Positions 1-14,530 of a stretch of 64,000 bases of DNA are shown here, piece by piece (position 1 is the first letter of the stretch; each line of letters opens with the position of its first letter). Below the pieces are notes generated by a model. The model worked only from the letters and a program-made list of their open reading frames with translations. It had not been told where the DNA came from and did not search any database. This stretch comes from Prinia subflava (lineage: Eukaryota > Chordata > Aves > Passeriformes > Cisticolidae), in assembly GCF_021018805.1 (NCBI RefSeq), contig NC_086253.1:33410083-33474082 (forward strand). Reading direction: 5' to 3'. The position numbers and the translations under genes are program-made.

Positions 1-3000
1 GAGTGAACACATGGGAGAGTTTTTCAAAGTGAAGTGTCTGTGCGAGAGGGTGTGAGAACAAACCGTGGGGAAGGATGAAGTAGAAGGCAGGAGGTGATTG
101 CCGAGTTTTGAAACAAATTAATTGGAAAGTTACTGATATGTTGCATCTTGTGTGTAACTCCTTGAGTGCTCCAGAAATAGGATGTAACAAATGAGCTGTC
201 AGTTTTTCAGGGTTTCTGTGGAGACTCAGAACTCAAGGATGGGCATTTTTGTTTGTTTGTTTGGTTGCCAAGGATTAGTGAATGGGACTAGTGAACATGG
301 GTATAAATGTGAAACAGTGACAAAGACTAGTCCTGACTTTTATTGCCAGGAAGCTGAGTGTCTCTGACTCCTCTAGCATAGTCTAAAGTTTAGTTGAGTG
401 ACTGACTCAACTAAAGCATTCTCCAAGAGTATTGCAGAGCTGTTGTCTGGTTGATGCAGTCCTTACTAAAGCAGGGCCAGTTTCAAGGTGGGATCAGTTT
501 GCTTTGGGCTGTGCAGTCATGGCCAGTTTCCTCAGTGAAAAGAGGTTATATCCCTCACCTCCAGTCTGCCCAGGCCTAAGCCTTCAAGGGATGGAGCAAG
601 GGTTAGGTGGGAATGTGACAAGTTTATTGCTTGTATTAACTCATTTGGAGCATGAAAATCCCCAAGGCTGAACCACAATGTCTGCAGAAGAATCTTATTT
701 TGAAAATGTGGATGTAAGTTTGTAGATGAAGTTCAGTACAGACCAATTTCAGTGTCATGCACATGGAAGGGATTTTAATCCTAATTTTCTGTACACAAAA
801 ATGAAGTATGAACTGACTTTCTACTCAGGAAAAAATCATAAAACTTGTATAATCCAATGAAAAAATAAGCTCTGTGCCAAGATGTGGCTAATAAAGGATA
901 GGACAGGTTAGGAATTATTAGAAAGGAGTTTAAAAAAGAAATAGAAAGCACCATCATGCCACTACAAATCTATGTTGGTCCTCTCTCCTGATTCAGGAAG
1001 TAGTGAAAGTTGCTGAGCTACAGAGAGGATGTCAAAGATGATGAAGGGTAGGAAGGAGCTTTTGTGAAAGAGTTAGTAATTTGGAAAAGAGCTGACTGAA
1101 GGGACTGTGGGGATATTATTTAAAATCACTAGTGTCATGAAGAAAGTGAAGAGGTAAGATAAAGGAGACCCAAATAAAACAATTGGGAGGCAACTTCAAA
1201 AAAACACACAATACATAAATTGTGGTGCTCACAGCCACTGAATATATGTCAGGAGTTTACTCGGGTTCACGAGTGATTAGGCAGTCTTTTGGAGAGGAAC
1301 TTGCTGTGCAACTTAGCAGTCAGGACAGTGCAGTATCAAATTTTGGGCACTAACTGCTGACAGAGAATTACTGCAGATGCTGATCAAGAATCGTTGCTGA
1401 AAACTGCTAATAGAAATTTCCACTGAGAAACATAAGCTAGAGACTATACAGAAACATAGCTACAGCTATCTATTTGCAGATAACAGAGAGAAGCAAGTCT
1501 GCGTATTGCCCTTTGTTATGTGAAACTTGTGGCATAAGATTTTATTGAACTTTCAGGGAAAAAAAAGCCTATGATGATCCTGTTTAATTTGGGCTTGCTA
1601 CCCCAGCCCTTGTTAACCTGACACCAGTTAAGTCAGGTTAAGTGTATCCTGTATGCATTTAACATTGCACTGGAGTGCAAAATTCCTCTGCCATTTGCAG
1701 GATTAGAACCTCAGCTTGTATTTGGTGCATCATATATCAAAAGTCATGGTCTGTTTCTAGGTGAATATATAAAACAAATCACGTGTTACTCTTGCTTATC
1801 TCTGTGTCTCATTTGTTAAGATTGCTCTTTTGAAACCTGATTCTTCAAAGGCCTAAAATGATTGTGATATTGAGGGCATAAACCATGAGGCAGTGTTTAC
1901 AGAAGTTTTATTATAGCTTGTGCTGCTACAAACTGTGCTTAGTGCAAAACATTTTCTGATTTGTCCTTTGAGATCTCAAGTGCAAAACAAAACAACAAAT
2001 AAGTAAGCGGAAAAGATTCTGGATACAGTAAATGAGAGGAACAGATTTCTTAACTTGCATGTTCTTCATGTATGAATAGCTTTATGCAAAATACTATTCG
2101 GTGTAATTAAATAATTTCCTCTTGGGGTTTTTTGGTTTTGTTTGGGGTGTTTTTTCAGACATTTATTGGAACTGTATGGAAATTCTTTGTATTGACTATG
2201 TGTAAACTCTTGTGTTAAGATTAAAATAATGGCTAAAAACCCCTGAAATCAACAATTAACATTTAGTAGAAGAGACTCCATATTAACAGTTTAATGTTAG
2301 CCCATGTGTATGTAAATATATATATGCAGATATACGTATCTATGTATCTACATATATAAAATACATATTAGGATATATTTTATATAGCATAAAATACATT
2401 GTACAGCACATACTTCTTATTGACAGACTATGAAAAGGTTTTAAAACTTGCTCTTACAGTTAGTGCTGGCTATGTTTTCAATGTCTTGGAAGCTCATGTA
2501 AAATTTCTGGTTTTTTGAATGACCTAGAGAAAAAAGGAAGAAGTAGTAAGCAGTACAGTAATGTTTGGTTTCTTAATTTGTGATATATTGCAAGCCCAGC
2601 TTTCTGTGTGCTAGAAATCTTCTGACCTCATTGTTTGCTTGGGAGCAGATTGCATTCAGTCAAGTACAGCAGTCTTTAGGACAAAGCAAACATTTTATCA
2701 TGTTGCAGGTTGGACACAAATCTAGGAGCAAATCTGCCTGCATGTGGCATATTGTTTCAGCCCAGGTCCAGAATTTAAATTTTAACTCTTGAGTTATTTT
2801 AACATGTAATTGTTGCTATATAGGTTGCTGTCTTTCAAGGTAGCTTGGAAGTACTAATTTTCATATTCCTGTCTATTAAAGAGTAGGGAAGATTGCTGTT
2901 TGATAGTTTTTCAGCTAACCTTGACAGGTTCGGTTTGTAGCTCCCAGCATATTTCTGGTGTTAGGAATGGCGTTAAGGTGCGTCAAAACTGTTTAAATTT

Positions 3001-3979
3001 GGCCTTTGTTCTGAACCGCACATGACAGTTGATGCTGTCCAACCATTTCCCTTTAGCTGTAAAATTATTTTAAGTACTTTTTGAAGACTTAGATACTTAA
3101 CATTAATACAGCACAAAAGAAGGAAGGGTTGCTTATGCATCTGGTCTTGAAAAGTGTGACCTGTGGTTAAGTTCTGCGTTTTGATATGTATGGAAGGATA
3201 TATGCGACCTGAAGGGCCTGGTAAGTGCACAGAGGACAAAGCCTGTACTGTAATATTTCCATTGATATTGCATATACTGAATTTAATTGGATGAGGCATA
3301 TAAATCTGTAAAATCAAAACTAAACAGCCCACCCAAAAACACTTTCCAAAATTGTGACAGCATCTCAAAAAGTTTATCTAAAATAAAAATAATTCTGCAA
3401 TAGGAAAACAAGCAGGATAGGAGAGTAGTGTTTTTAAATTACTGAAAGCTTGCCTGCAGCATTTGAAATCCCAACAGTGTTACATGAAAAAGATGAAAGC
3501 AAAACTTGAGGATAAAATTGAAACCAAATATAAACAAAAGTGAAACCGACTCCGTTGGTTTTCATTTCCCAGTTGGCAAAAATGAAAGAGTAAACACAGA
3601 GGAAAGAAACATGAGAGCTTGAAAAATTAATTCAATTTTACCATTTATTTAATCTGTTGTCTAAGTTAGACTGCTGCATGGCAGCAGCCCCTTAGCGAAC
3701 TACACAATAGAGGGTAGGGACTGCATTCTTGGTTTATCCAGGTACCACTTTTCACATCCAGAGGTCTGGGCAAAGGCCCTGCAATATGGGAAGTGGCCTC
3801 TTCTTCAGTCACAGAAGTGCTGTTTTGAAATGCTGTGGCAAACATGTACACAAAGTACAGTGGAAGTGATGATATCCAGGATGATGAAAGGGCGTCAGTA
3901 ATTCAGCTGGCCAGAGCGCTTGAGTTTTAGTCATGTTGAGATTCATATTGCTGATAGAATTGGGTATAGAATACATAGT

Positions 3980-3985
<6 letters not shown>

Positions 3986-4010
<25 letters not shown>
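3986..4010. repeat. Poly-T tract (25 bases)
   Basis: Uninterrupted run of T. No polyadenylation signal or coding remnant is attached on the A-rich strand, so it is called a simple repeat. Confidence 0.95.
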
Positions 4011-7000
4011 AATTCCACCTTTGCGGTCATCCACTTAGATCGGGAGCAGATCAACAGTAAACAAAAGATGTAATCCAGTATCAGCTTTGCTGATGGCATG
4101 AAATGACTGTGAATGGTTTCACTCAATTTCCAGAGATCAGTCAACAGCTAGAATGTACTTTGTGACCTTGAGAACGAGGTGGTGAATTAATCAAAATATG
4201 GACAAACATTGGATGGCTGTGTAATCTCAAATTAATGTCCTTCTCCTATTTAGAGATGCATGCTCCTGGGCAGTATTGAAAAAAGATTGGGTGTTGGCAA
4301 GAAGCTTGGACAATCTCTGCTCTTCTAAGGCTGTAGTGGGGTGAAATGAAAAACTTCAGTTCTAGAGGGCCAGTTCTGACACATTTGAACACTTTGCATT
4401 CAAGCATATGAAAATGAAATATTTTGGATGCCAGAACAATTCTGAGATTTGAGATTGATGAGAGAATCCAAAGAAGTCTAGCCTTTTTTAGTTTAATAAT
4501 ATTTATGCAGCTTAGATGAGAAATGAAGATGAGTTGAGTTGTCTCACTGTAGCTCAGTAATATTTTAGGAAATTTCTGAGATAGAAATAGCTGCTGCAGA
4601 TCACAAAGGGAGGCTGATTGCTGTTGGTCTGTGGTCAACACAAAAACTTAAAATTAAGAGCACATTTTGTAATTTTGTAATATTAACTATTCATATCCTA
4701 TGTGTCGTGTGGCAGAGGAAAGAGTAGCATTTTTAGAAAAAGGAGCATTAGATCATATCATTCCAACAGGCATAAGTACAAGTATTTCATTTCTTAGTAC
4801 ACTTTAAGTGCACACCTTTTAAATGTGTGTACAAGAGAAAGATATTTCTCTCTTAAATTCTCCAGTGTCAAGCAATATCTCTGTAATAACTAACTCAATT
4901 TATTTTTTGTGCTCAACACATCTGTCTTTCATGGTGCTATTTTTGTAACTGTAAATAAGTTCATGTGACAGACATGTTTCCAGCTCACAGTGGGTGTTTC
5001 AGAGGATCCCAGCCCCCAAGTCTGTGCCTGCCATGATCTGTCTGTAAAGGAAGTGTCGAAGTAAACATGAGAGTGCTTTTTACAAATCCAAAATAGTGTA
5101 TACTTTTCTTGATTACCTTTTCTTAGAAGTAAAGGAAAAGTTACTGTGCTGAGAGGGCTGGGTTTGCTTCTCACAGTGAGGCTAGGCAGAGGTAGTTTAT
5201 GTCTTTTGCTGCTGGATCTGGGTGTTGTGGTACCAATTAGAAGTTTGGGTAGCAAAGGTGTAGTTGTGAGTTAGCTATTAACTTCAGCGATAGAAACTGC
5301 CCTTGCCCCGACAATAAAATGAAAGCTTTAAGCAAATATTAAATCACACTTTAGTGTAGTGTACAAATAGTTCTTGCTGTGTGTTGCAGAACAGTATGTT
5401 ATACAAACAAAGGTAGCTGTGAGAAACAAGCCAAATCCAAGCTAGGTGGATTACATCAGGTGCAGGTCATGGCCAGTGAATGTGAAAATTCTTCCTTGAA
5501 CACATTTCTCAGTGTTTGCTATCTGGAATAATTTTTTTTCTGCATCCCCGAATGCCTCTAAAATGTCATTGTCTTCTTGCAATCCTGTCTGAGCTTCACA
5601 AACCATCAGTGTGGGAACAATGAGATTAAGCACTTCTCTTTTACAGTGGCTCTTTTATAATGTGTAGCACCCTATAAAGCACTCACCCTGTAGTTTCCCT
5701 TAGGCAAAGGAATGTTAGGTAGGATACTGAGATAAAGACTGCCCAGGCTTTAAAAGGTACTGTCACAGTTTAAGATTCCGATCTTGCAGGTATGTGCATG
5801 CATAATTTCTCACTGCTTTCAGAGAGATCCATGTAGTAAAAGTGCTTGTTAAGAGTTTTAGGGATGTCTCCTGTAAACCTAGTCATGGAGCTCATGAGAA
5901 TGCAGTGGTCTAACAGAACCATGCCGTTGATTGCATCAGTGAAGTGATTGTTTATAATTGTTTGAGCTTTAATAGCCTTCTAGTTTTCATCAGGCTGGAA
6001 ACTTCTTTATGAATCAGGTGTCAAATGCTGAGTTTTCCTGGCACCTTTAAAGAACACACAGAGTTTGGCTTCCGTAAATTCCAACTGACACAACTAAGCA
6101 GCAGCAGCAACAATTATGGGTATTCAGGAGTGGATTTGCGTGTGGGCACTTAATTCCAGAATAAATTGATTATTTTGAAGATAACTGCCCCCCAATGCAA
6201 GTAATTAATTATTCTCTGGCAACCATGACAACAAGCCCCTCCCAAACCTGTCTGAGTGAAGTACAGGAAAGTCGCCACCTCTCTTTTAGGCAGCATTTGA
6301 GAGAAAAATATTTAGAAATCCCAGATACTGAGGACGAATCATGGTCAGTCATCTGATTAACACACAGCTTAAGAAGAAAACAAATTGGATATTGGACTGA
6401 TTATAAATAATCAATATATGGTTGCTTTTGAGACTTCTGGAGGAGGTGGCAAGGGATACTGTCTCTCCTACAGATGTGTTGTCATCCTGATGCCACCAGA
6501 ATCTGGCATCTCCCATCTTCACTTCCTGCGAAACCTGGAAAAAAAAATTAAAGAAACCCCTAGGAAACAAAGTATTCTTTTAAAGCTGAAACTAAAGCAG
6601 TCATTTTGTACTGTCTAGACTAGCATGCATTGATATGTGTGTGCAGATGAACATTGTGGCAAGGATACTGTGGAGATGATCTTTAGCAGTCTGTTACAAG
6701 CCTGGCCCAAACTCCCAGCTGATGTAGGTTGCTGCAGTGCCAGAGAAATGGATGTGCTCAGTCACAGATATTGTGTTCTTCAAGTGTCGTGACAGTGTTC
6801 AACACAGGAGCCAGCACAAGAGAAATTTCACTGTGGGTATTGAGAGGCTGAAGCCTTGCTTCATTATGGCTAAGTCCAGAAGCAAAAAAAAAGAGAGCAA
6901 CCTTTGGGGTTTATTGTATTGAAATAAGATGGATTTTCTTCAGTTAAATTCTAGTCTGCAAATCCAAGGGCTAACTTTATTGAGGCTTGAGATCACTGCA

Positions 7001-8300
7001 AAATAGCAACTCATGTCTTTGCTGCTGAGGGAGAATAAGCTCTGCATGGAAACCAAAGGAAAGAGTGTTTTGATGTGTAACGTCTGAATCCCAGCCAGGG
7101 CATGTTAACACCCTTTGGGTGGAACAGAAATGCTATGGGACTGATGAAACACACTCCATATACAGTATGAGTTCTCACAGTACATTTTGCTGGGCGTGTT
7201 TAACATGCAGTCTGTAATGCTGATTTCAATACACGTTTGAGTTACTTTTGCCTTTGTTTTCTTTGGTTTTTGTTTTGTTTTCAGCGAAAGATGAGTTGGT
7301 TGTTTTTTACCCTCTGGCCCATGAGGATAAAAGGGCTTTTCTTCATTCTACTTAGTGTATCATTCTTGGGTACAGCAGCAGGAGAGGAGTGCGTGCTGAG
7401 TGCTTCCCTCCTCCTCCATCTGCCTTCCAATGAGATGGGCACAACCTGGGCACTGCATTGCAGAGCCTTGGAAAGTTGGGTAGCTGTTGCTAGCATGAAT
7501 CTGTCACGCAGCAGCCTGATTTTCCAGGTTTTTCACCACCCCACAAAGCTTTCTTCTTAGCAGCCATACTCCTGTTGTAGCCCTGCCACATTTTGTTTGG
7601 GAACATGAGTAAGCAGGTGAAGTATTGCCTGGTGATTGCTTGTACAGGTTCTTCTTAAAGGCCAGTCCATTCCTTACACCAGTCTGCCAGACCTGTGCTC
7701 TCCCACCCTGTCTTGCTCTCCAGTTCTTGGCTTTCTGACCTGTCTTGATGAGGTCGCCTCCTTCCTGCAGGCACCAGAGTAAATAAGATACCACTTTTCC
7801 TGGCTGCAGTGAACTCTTTCTCCATGGTGGACAGACAGGATAGTCTTTTCTGCTGCCACCAAAACCTTAGGAAAGAGCATGAAAAATACTGCTTTTGCTA
7901 CAATGTGGATCAAGTGTTACAGCCTACACAGGAGCTCAGTCAGTGAAGCAGCCTGGCCATGGGAACACTTCAACTGAGCTCACAGCAAGAGGTGCTTAGT
8001 GAGAAGCAAATCTGCTCACAATGTTTCCCCCATCCCTCTCTGTTCAGCAGGGCATCACTGACAGAATAATGGTAAGGAAATAGGAGGGACCATTACATGC
8101 ACTTAAAAGAGTATGTTTTGCTTTCTAGCTAGCTGTGAGTGCAGAAAGACTATTATTGGGGTTTATGGGTTTTCTTGCTTCATATCTGTTTTCTAAGTGA
8201 GCATTTCACTTTGAGCCTGTAACCCTTGTACCTCTAAGAGTGGCAATGCCCACTTTGCCTTATTTACTACTCTTTAATGAAGTGTTTTGCTGTTTGTTCC

Positions 8301-8325
8301 AAAAAAAAAAAAAAAAAAAAAAAAA
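8301..8325. repeat. Poly-A tract (25 bases)
   Basis: Uninterrupted run of A. No AATAAA or coding remnant just upstream, so it is called a simple repeat. Confidence 0.95.
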
Positions 8326-11300
8326 GGAAAGACATTGATAGTTGCATAATTCGGGATTATCAGAAAGAAGGCATGTTCTGGAGCACCTGTGGTAAGATTT
8401 TTCTCCACCTCCTGGCAGACAGGAAATGTACCAGGCAGAGGTCTTGTCTCCCCACACACTTTGGGCAGGGGGAGTTCAGTTGTCCACAGTCAAAGCAGCT
8501 GAGTAAAATGCATTTCTGTTGTCCTTTCAGTATCAACCTCACATTTCTGAAGTATTTATGGGCAGTTGAGTCTAAGTCCCAGGTCTTCTTACCTGGGAGA
8601 AGACTCTATCCCTCTGATGAGTTTAACTTCTAAGCAGGGCTTTGCCCAGAGTACAGATGGTGAAATCTTTGAAAGTGCTATTCACAGCAGAATAGCTGCA
8701 AAAGACAGTCATATTGCAAAATCCTATATGAAGGCAGAGTTCAGTCTGTGACCAAAGAGCAGAATTTTGCTCCAAGTACTGTTCTTTAAAAAAAGATCAT
8801 GTTTCCTTGTATGCTAGAACAGTCTTGGCACAGATACAAATACAGAACCCAGTTCTCTGAATCCTAAAATTAGCATATGGTCTCATTTCAACATATCTCT
8901 TTGGTCACATGAGATGACTGATACTTTTCTTAACTGCATCAGCCTTAGAAAACAAAGGGAATAGTTTAAAAGTTTATCAGCAAAGCACAAGTAGAGATAA
9001 TTTTGCAAAATATAGTATTGCCAGTTCTGTATTTGCAGAGACCATTGTAGACCAGATTGTATAAATCAATACCATGCAATATTCTGCACATGTTCTCTGA
9101 GGAACAGATGTTTTTCCACAGCTTTGAGCAAAGGCTATGACCTACTTCACAAATGTGCCTTATCCCACCTTAACTTTTCATAACCAATAATAGTATTTCC
9201 ATATACTGACAAGTCTTTTAACTAGGTACTTTGTGATAGTGAAATAACTGCTTTTCCAGTGTTTTGGTTTTTGGGGGTTTTCTTTGGTTGCATAGGAATA
9301 TAATTTTAAGAAAGTGCCCACAGGCACAGAGTAGCTGGTGTTTTTGGGATAACTTTTGTGCCTTTTCAGTTATCCAGATGCTGCCAGAGTGAAACTGAAG
9401 GAAAGAGAACACCATGTACTGCTCAGATGTAATGCCTGCCATGCCATTGCTTTCACTTTCTGTCTACAGCTGCTGTAATTCTAGTGAAGAGCTCTTCATT
9501 CTCAAAGGTTACACTTTCTGTATGTCAGGAGTGTTATCTCTGTGAAGGAAAAAACAAGTTAGACTTACTAGAATGTTCTTGTGGAGAGTAGGGAGGGACT
9601 GCAAACTCCTTATCAATCATTATGGAGTAAAAATATGTGTATATGCAGATTGCAACTAGTTTATAGCTTGTTGGGGAGTAGCCTTCACCGTGTTCTTGAA
9701 GTTTCTCATTGCAAAAAATAGGCTGAACTGATCACAGGCCTAGCATGAATGGTGCAGTAATTAAAGCTTCAAGGAAGATCAAAATAATCTCTCCATAAAC
9801 TGTGGTGGCAGCCCATCCATGGGCCAGACTTCTTGTGTGGGAATGGCTCTTCACAGGCTCTCAGTGGCCTCCCCCTCCATGCAAATGCCAGTGAATTTGG
9901 GCTGATGTCTTGCCCACTTGCTGCTGGTTTGGGAATAATTTTATTAATGTCTTCATGTCCATCAATATATTTAAGCTTCCACTCCCAAAACAGCAAATGC
10001 CCCTGACTGTGGCCCCCTCTAATATTAAGACAGAAGGTAAAAATAGACCAAGAAAAGGGAAATTATATTCCTGGAGCTGCCAGTCTTAATGCATTTGTAG
10101 CAGGCATGGTTAAAAATAGTGATGTTTTTGAAGACTGGCTGTCTCTAAGAATCATAGAGTTATATCCTAGCAGGTTAGACCTATTTACAATTTCTAAAGG
10201 AGCTCCTCTTTAAAGACAGGGCAGAAAAATGCTTTCTGTGGTCCCATCTGTAGCTGACTGTGTTTCTTGGTGATAAGTCTTCCGTTCGTCCACCATGAGA
10301 CATTGATAAACCAGAAGAAAAAACAAACAGGAATTATTTTCAACATAATGCCAGAAAGACTTCAACATTGGGTCTCTGGGAGTATTAATCTTTTTCGTGT
10401 GTTCTCACCAAAGAGATGCTGGGGGTCAGTGCTATCCAGATTTAAAGCTGTTGTCTAAAAGCACAGGAATAGTTTTGGATTAAGGGGTTCTTCTCCATCC
10501 TTCGCAGCTCCTCCTTCCCACCCCTCATGCCAGAGTGCCTTCCTCTCTTGGTTGTGCTGTCACGTGTGTCTTTGAGCGGGATGGCACCCATGGTCCAGGT
10601 TCAAGCAGATGAAGAAAGAGGTGTTGCTTGTAAGCCTGCCGAGTTCCTGGACTTCTTCAGAAAGTTGCCTATGCAAAGAGTAGCGCTAGCATGCAGAAAA
10701 CTGGGATGGGACTGAAGGGTGATGGAGAACAAGGTGCTGCTTTGCCACTGGTGGAGCTGGTGCTGCTCCTTCCCTCTGCTCCTTCCTTCCTCCCAGCCGG
10801 CTCCGCTTCTCTCCCTGCCTCCATCCATGGGCTCTGCAGTTTGGGGGAAGATGGTGTCAAGTGACCCAAGGCAGGCATTAAGCCATTTTTCTCCTGGTTA
10901 ACCAGAGTGTGGAAGGTTCAGGAGGCAAAAGTAACCAGGCTTCTGGAGAGGTTTGCTTAGGCCAGCAGATGGGTACCTACAGCTCGGGGAATCATGGTAG
11001 TGGTGAAGCCAGTGGGAACTGGATACCTTGGCAGCTCTGGAAATGCTGTTAGCCATGCAAAAAATACCAATGGCTGTGTGTAGCTTCTTCTAGGTGTGAA
11101 TGTGCAGGAGAAGTGCAACATTGAGACTGACCAGGAGTGGGAGATAGGTGGGTAAGTGCTTTTAGTTTTACAGCCAGCTGCAGATTATAAATGTTGACGT
11201 TTCGTTCTGCTTGGAAGGATTGACTCTTTCTGCTTTTTTTCTTTCAACTGGGTAAACACTGGAGAGAGACTGGCAAGAAACTTGGCATACCTGCTGTTTT

Positions 11301-14300
11301 TAGGACTCACCTTTAGTTTCTGACTTTGTAGGTTTGTTTTATAATTGATATATTCTGATGGATGGTGAAGCTGGTGTGGTGTTAGGCAATAGCCCCTGAA
11401 ACTTTACATGCTTTTGCTGCCTATTTTGGAGCATTTCAAACACCTTTACAAACTGAAATGATTTTCAATGTCAGGCAATTCAATCTGTACTCACTGATGG
11501 ACGGACTCCAGGTTCTCCCACCTGGGGCCAGTGGAAGGAGGCTTCAAGTGCACCCAGTAATGCCATTTATGGACAGACAGAAGCTACTTTGAAGGCACTG
11601 CAGAAGCTGATGTTCCTTTCTGTACAAATAAATAATGCATTTGGCAGCTCTGGACAGAGATATGGCACCTTCATTTCCCACAGGCCATTACTCAGTAGAG
11701 TTGGTATTATCATCAAAAGGACGTTGTTGACATGCAACTGACAAAAACCCTGCTACATTTTAGCACCATTGTGGTCAGTGCTGTCCTGAGGCAGACAGGT
11801 CTGGGAATGTCTTCTGAAGACATCCAGCTTTATTTTCAGCAGCATGTGCTCTTAAAGGAGCATGGGGTGGTGTTGTGTGATGATAAGCAGAACCACAGCT
11901 GTGCTCGCTCCTCTGTGAAGGCCATAACTCCAGAAGATTCCCTCTGTTCCCTCCAGATGAAAATCATTGTAGGATTGATTTTACCTGGGTTTGAATTTAC
12001 TTTCAGATGAGCAGGTCTTGGGAGCCACTCCTCTCTTCTCACAAGCCAAACTTCTCTCCTGATTACCTTGGATTAATTTGTCTTGGTGTGAGTGATGGAT
12101 GAGAAGGTGTGTGCTGACAGCTGCAGTTGCTAATCCCAGAGGAATCCCAGGGTGCCAAAAAGGAGATGAGCACCTCTCTGCAGCATCTGCAGGGGAGCAG
12201 CTGGGGAAGCCCCCAGGGACGTGAGAGGGCAAAGGCAGGTTGGCTCAACTCTGCTACTTTGGGCAAGACTGGCTTCCTTGTAGTAGCGATTGTTGGCAGC
12301 TTTCTCATTTCCTGAAATGTATTGCTTTTGTACAAAGGCAGCTTCTGTTTCTTCCACGTTGCCCGTCCCAAGTGGGATTCATTGCTGCTGCTGTCAAGAT
12401 GACTTTTCTGCCTTTTGTCTAAGTTGTTCATTCAGATGGGCTTGAAATTTGTCATAGGGGCTCATTACCCAGAAGACGAGTCTGACTGCTAAATGGGAAC
12501 ACTCATATTGAATGTTGAGTCTAATGCACAGTGTTTCCAGGAATTTTCTCAAAGTGCATGAATACTTAAAGATACCTTACAAAGAAATGCATCTGTTGCA
12601 GATAATTGTTGCTTCTTTGTCAGACAAATAAAAATTTGCTCATGTTTTTAGTAGATTGCCATTTGCATTTTTCAGCTTTGACTCAAACTGCAGTAGGGGA
12701 AGATGGTCAAGGTCTCCTGTACACATCCTGCAACCTGGATGGGGGTTGTTGGTGCCAAGGGGAGGCGGTGCAGCAGCATGGCCGGCTGTTTGCCTCCAAC
12801 CTGCGGCTAAAAGAGCTGAACCCACATCATCCTTGCCCAGAAAACAGCTTCCCTTTTACACAGAGAGGGGATATGCACAAGAGCTTGGTGCTGTTGGATT
12901 CTTGGCGTTGGCTGTTTTTTCATATCTGAAGTGAACCTGAAAGGGAGGGAGCTGAGCAGTTGCAGCCGTTTTCTGAGCTATTTTAGAAATTCGTAGTTAC
13001 TGCAAGAGGCTGCAGCTGAAGCACGAATGACCAGCTCCACACAGTATTAAACAAAATACCAATATGTTTGCTAACAGATTAGTGTGAGCATGACTGCTGG
13101 TAAATTCTCTGAACACATCAAAGAACCTTATTGTTGCATTCAGGTTTTAATTGCTTACTAGTTTCAAGGAAATACATGTCCTCAGAGCAATGAGAGGAAA
13201 CTTTGAACGTTTTTCTTCCTCTTGTGCTGGGTGTGGGCTTGGTACTGCCTGATTGTTAGTCTGTCCCATGCCTTTATTCCCATAGGAAGCAAGAACAAAC
13301 CTATTTACATTTGTGCCATTGCTGTGTGCTTTCAAATTTTTCTTTCTCTTTTTTATTTTTACGATCAAAGGTGACAAGAATAGTGGAACAGAGAAGCTAA
13401 GAATGATGCAGAGAACACAGATGTGAAGAGCAAAAGAGAGAGGAAGGAGCTGAGCCCGGTGCAGAGCGGGCAAGGAGAAGCAGCAGCCTAAATGCAAGTA
13501 CTTGAATGTGGAAATGATGGGTTGCAGGGTGCTTAATAGGCATTTAATGTAGTGCTTTAATCTTCATCTAGTGCCAGCTGGTTAATGATTTTAAAATTTT
13601 CTGCCTCAGGTTCAAGACTTTGGACTCTTATGTCAATAATTTACAGCTCTAAACAAGGAAGTGGCATCAAGGTCATGTGTGCATGTGAGTGAGAGAGACA
13701 GAAAAAGAAGTCAGTTTGAGTCTTAACTGGATAGTACAATGTGGTGTAGTGCAGATGAGGAGTGTGTGAAGCACTCACTTGATAGCTGAACAGCACTGAA
13801 ATGTAAAATATCAGCTAAAAAATTCAGTGACTGGATTGGTCAGAGAAAGCTGGAGGGAGGGGGTCAAACTACTTAGCCAGAACCAAAGTGATCTGCCAAA
13901 CTGCTGTGATGTAAAATGCACTTTTATTAATTCTAATCAAGTTCATAGGACTGAAACAGCCATTTGAAAGCCCTTTGGTTAGCAGAAGCATCATTTTAGC
14001 TAGTACAATGATGCCTCCTGCATGTGATTTTTTTTTCATTACACATTTTTTTCTTGGCAAAAAAAGGTCTTCTGCAAATGCAAGTATGTGGACCAAAAAG
14101 AGGTATCTCCAAGAGTGTGTTTTGCTTTGTAACTTTTGCTATCCAACCTATATCAGCAGACAAGCTTTTGCTGATATCCTTTATCATCTTCAGGTGAAGG
14201 TTTTCCTAGTACAAGTGTACCAAAATAGCATTTTCTGCCATAAAGAAGACATTATCATCTCATTTGCTCCTAGGGGAGGCTCACACACAGATCTAAAATA

Positions 14301-14422
14301 ATGATTATATTTACAATCTTTCAGTGCCTGCAAAGCTTTGATAAGTGTACTGTGCAGAGGTGGAGGAGCCACCTGAGAGTTCTGCCTGGCAAACAAGTCA
14401 CCTTGTCCCTTGTTCCCTGCAG

Positions 14423-14530
14423 CTCCTTCCCAGGTGGGTGACAATGCCTGTCGAAAGGATGCGGATGCGGCCCTGGCTGGAAGAACAAATCAACTCGAAC
14501 AGAATACCGGGGCTGAAATGGTTAAATAAG
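14423..14530 (+). CDS. IRF2: IRF2 exon 2 (end of 5' UTR and residues 1-29)
   Basis: The start codon is at 14444-14446. The exon probably begins at 14423, after a pyrimidine-rich tract ending in ctgcag; a second AG at 14432-14433 could instead start it at 14434. Either choice leaves the protein unchanged. The donor is AAG|gtaagg at 14530/14531, phase 0. The segment encodes Trp11 and Trp26 of the IRF DNA-binding domain. Residue 20 is Arg (codon AGA) where I recall Thr in mammals. Confidence 0.95.

Larger units (their letters stand above)
1..14422 (+). other. IRF2: IRF2 intron 1 (3' part)
   Basis: No coding exon, CpG-rich promoter or RNA gene was recognised. The sequence ends in the exon 2 acceptor, so it belongs to the long first intron known in IRF2 genes; exon 1 lies outside the window. 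Local content: an AT-rich tract with ATATAT/ATACAT motifs at about 2310-2400, T25 at 3986-4010, A25 at 8301-8325, and a possible short CR1 3'-end remnant near 10148-10190 (agaatcatagagtt, then ggttagacc). The scattered short open frames have no recognisable protein content. Confidence 0.75.

Noticed and set aside
8041..8325. Processed pseudogene ending in A25
   Set aside because: No AATAAA within the expected distance and no coding similarity upstream.
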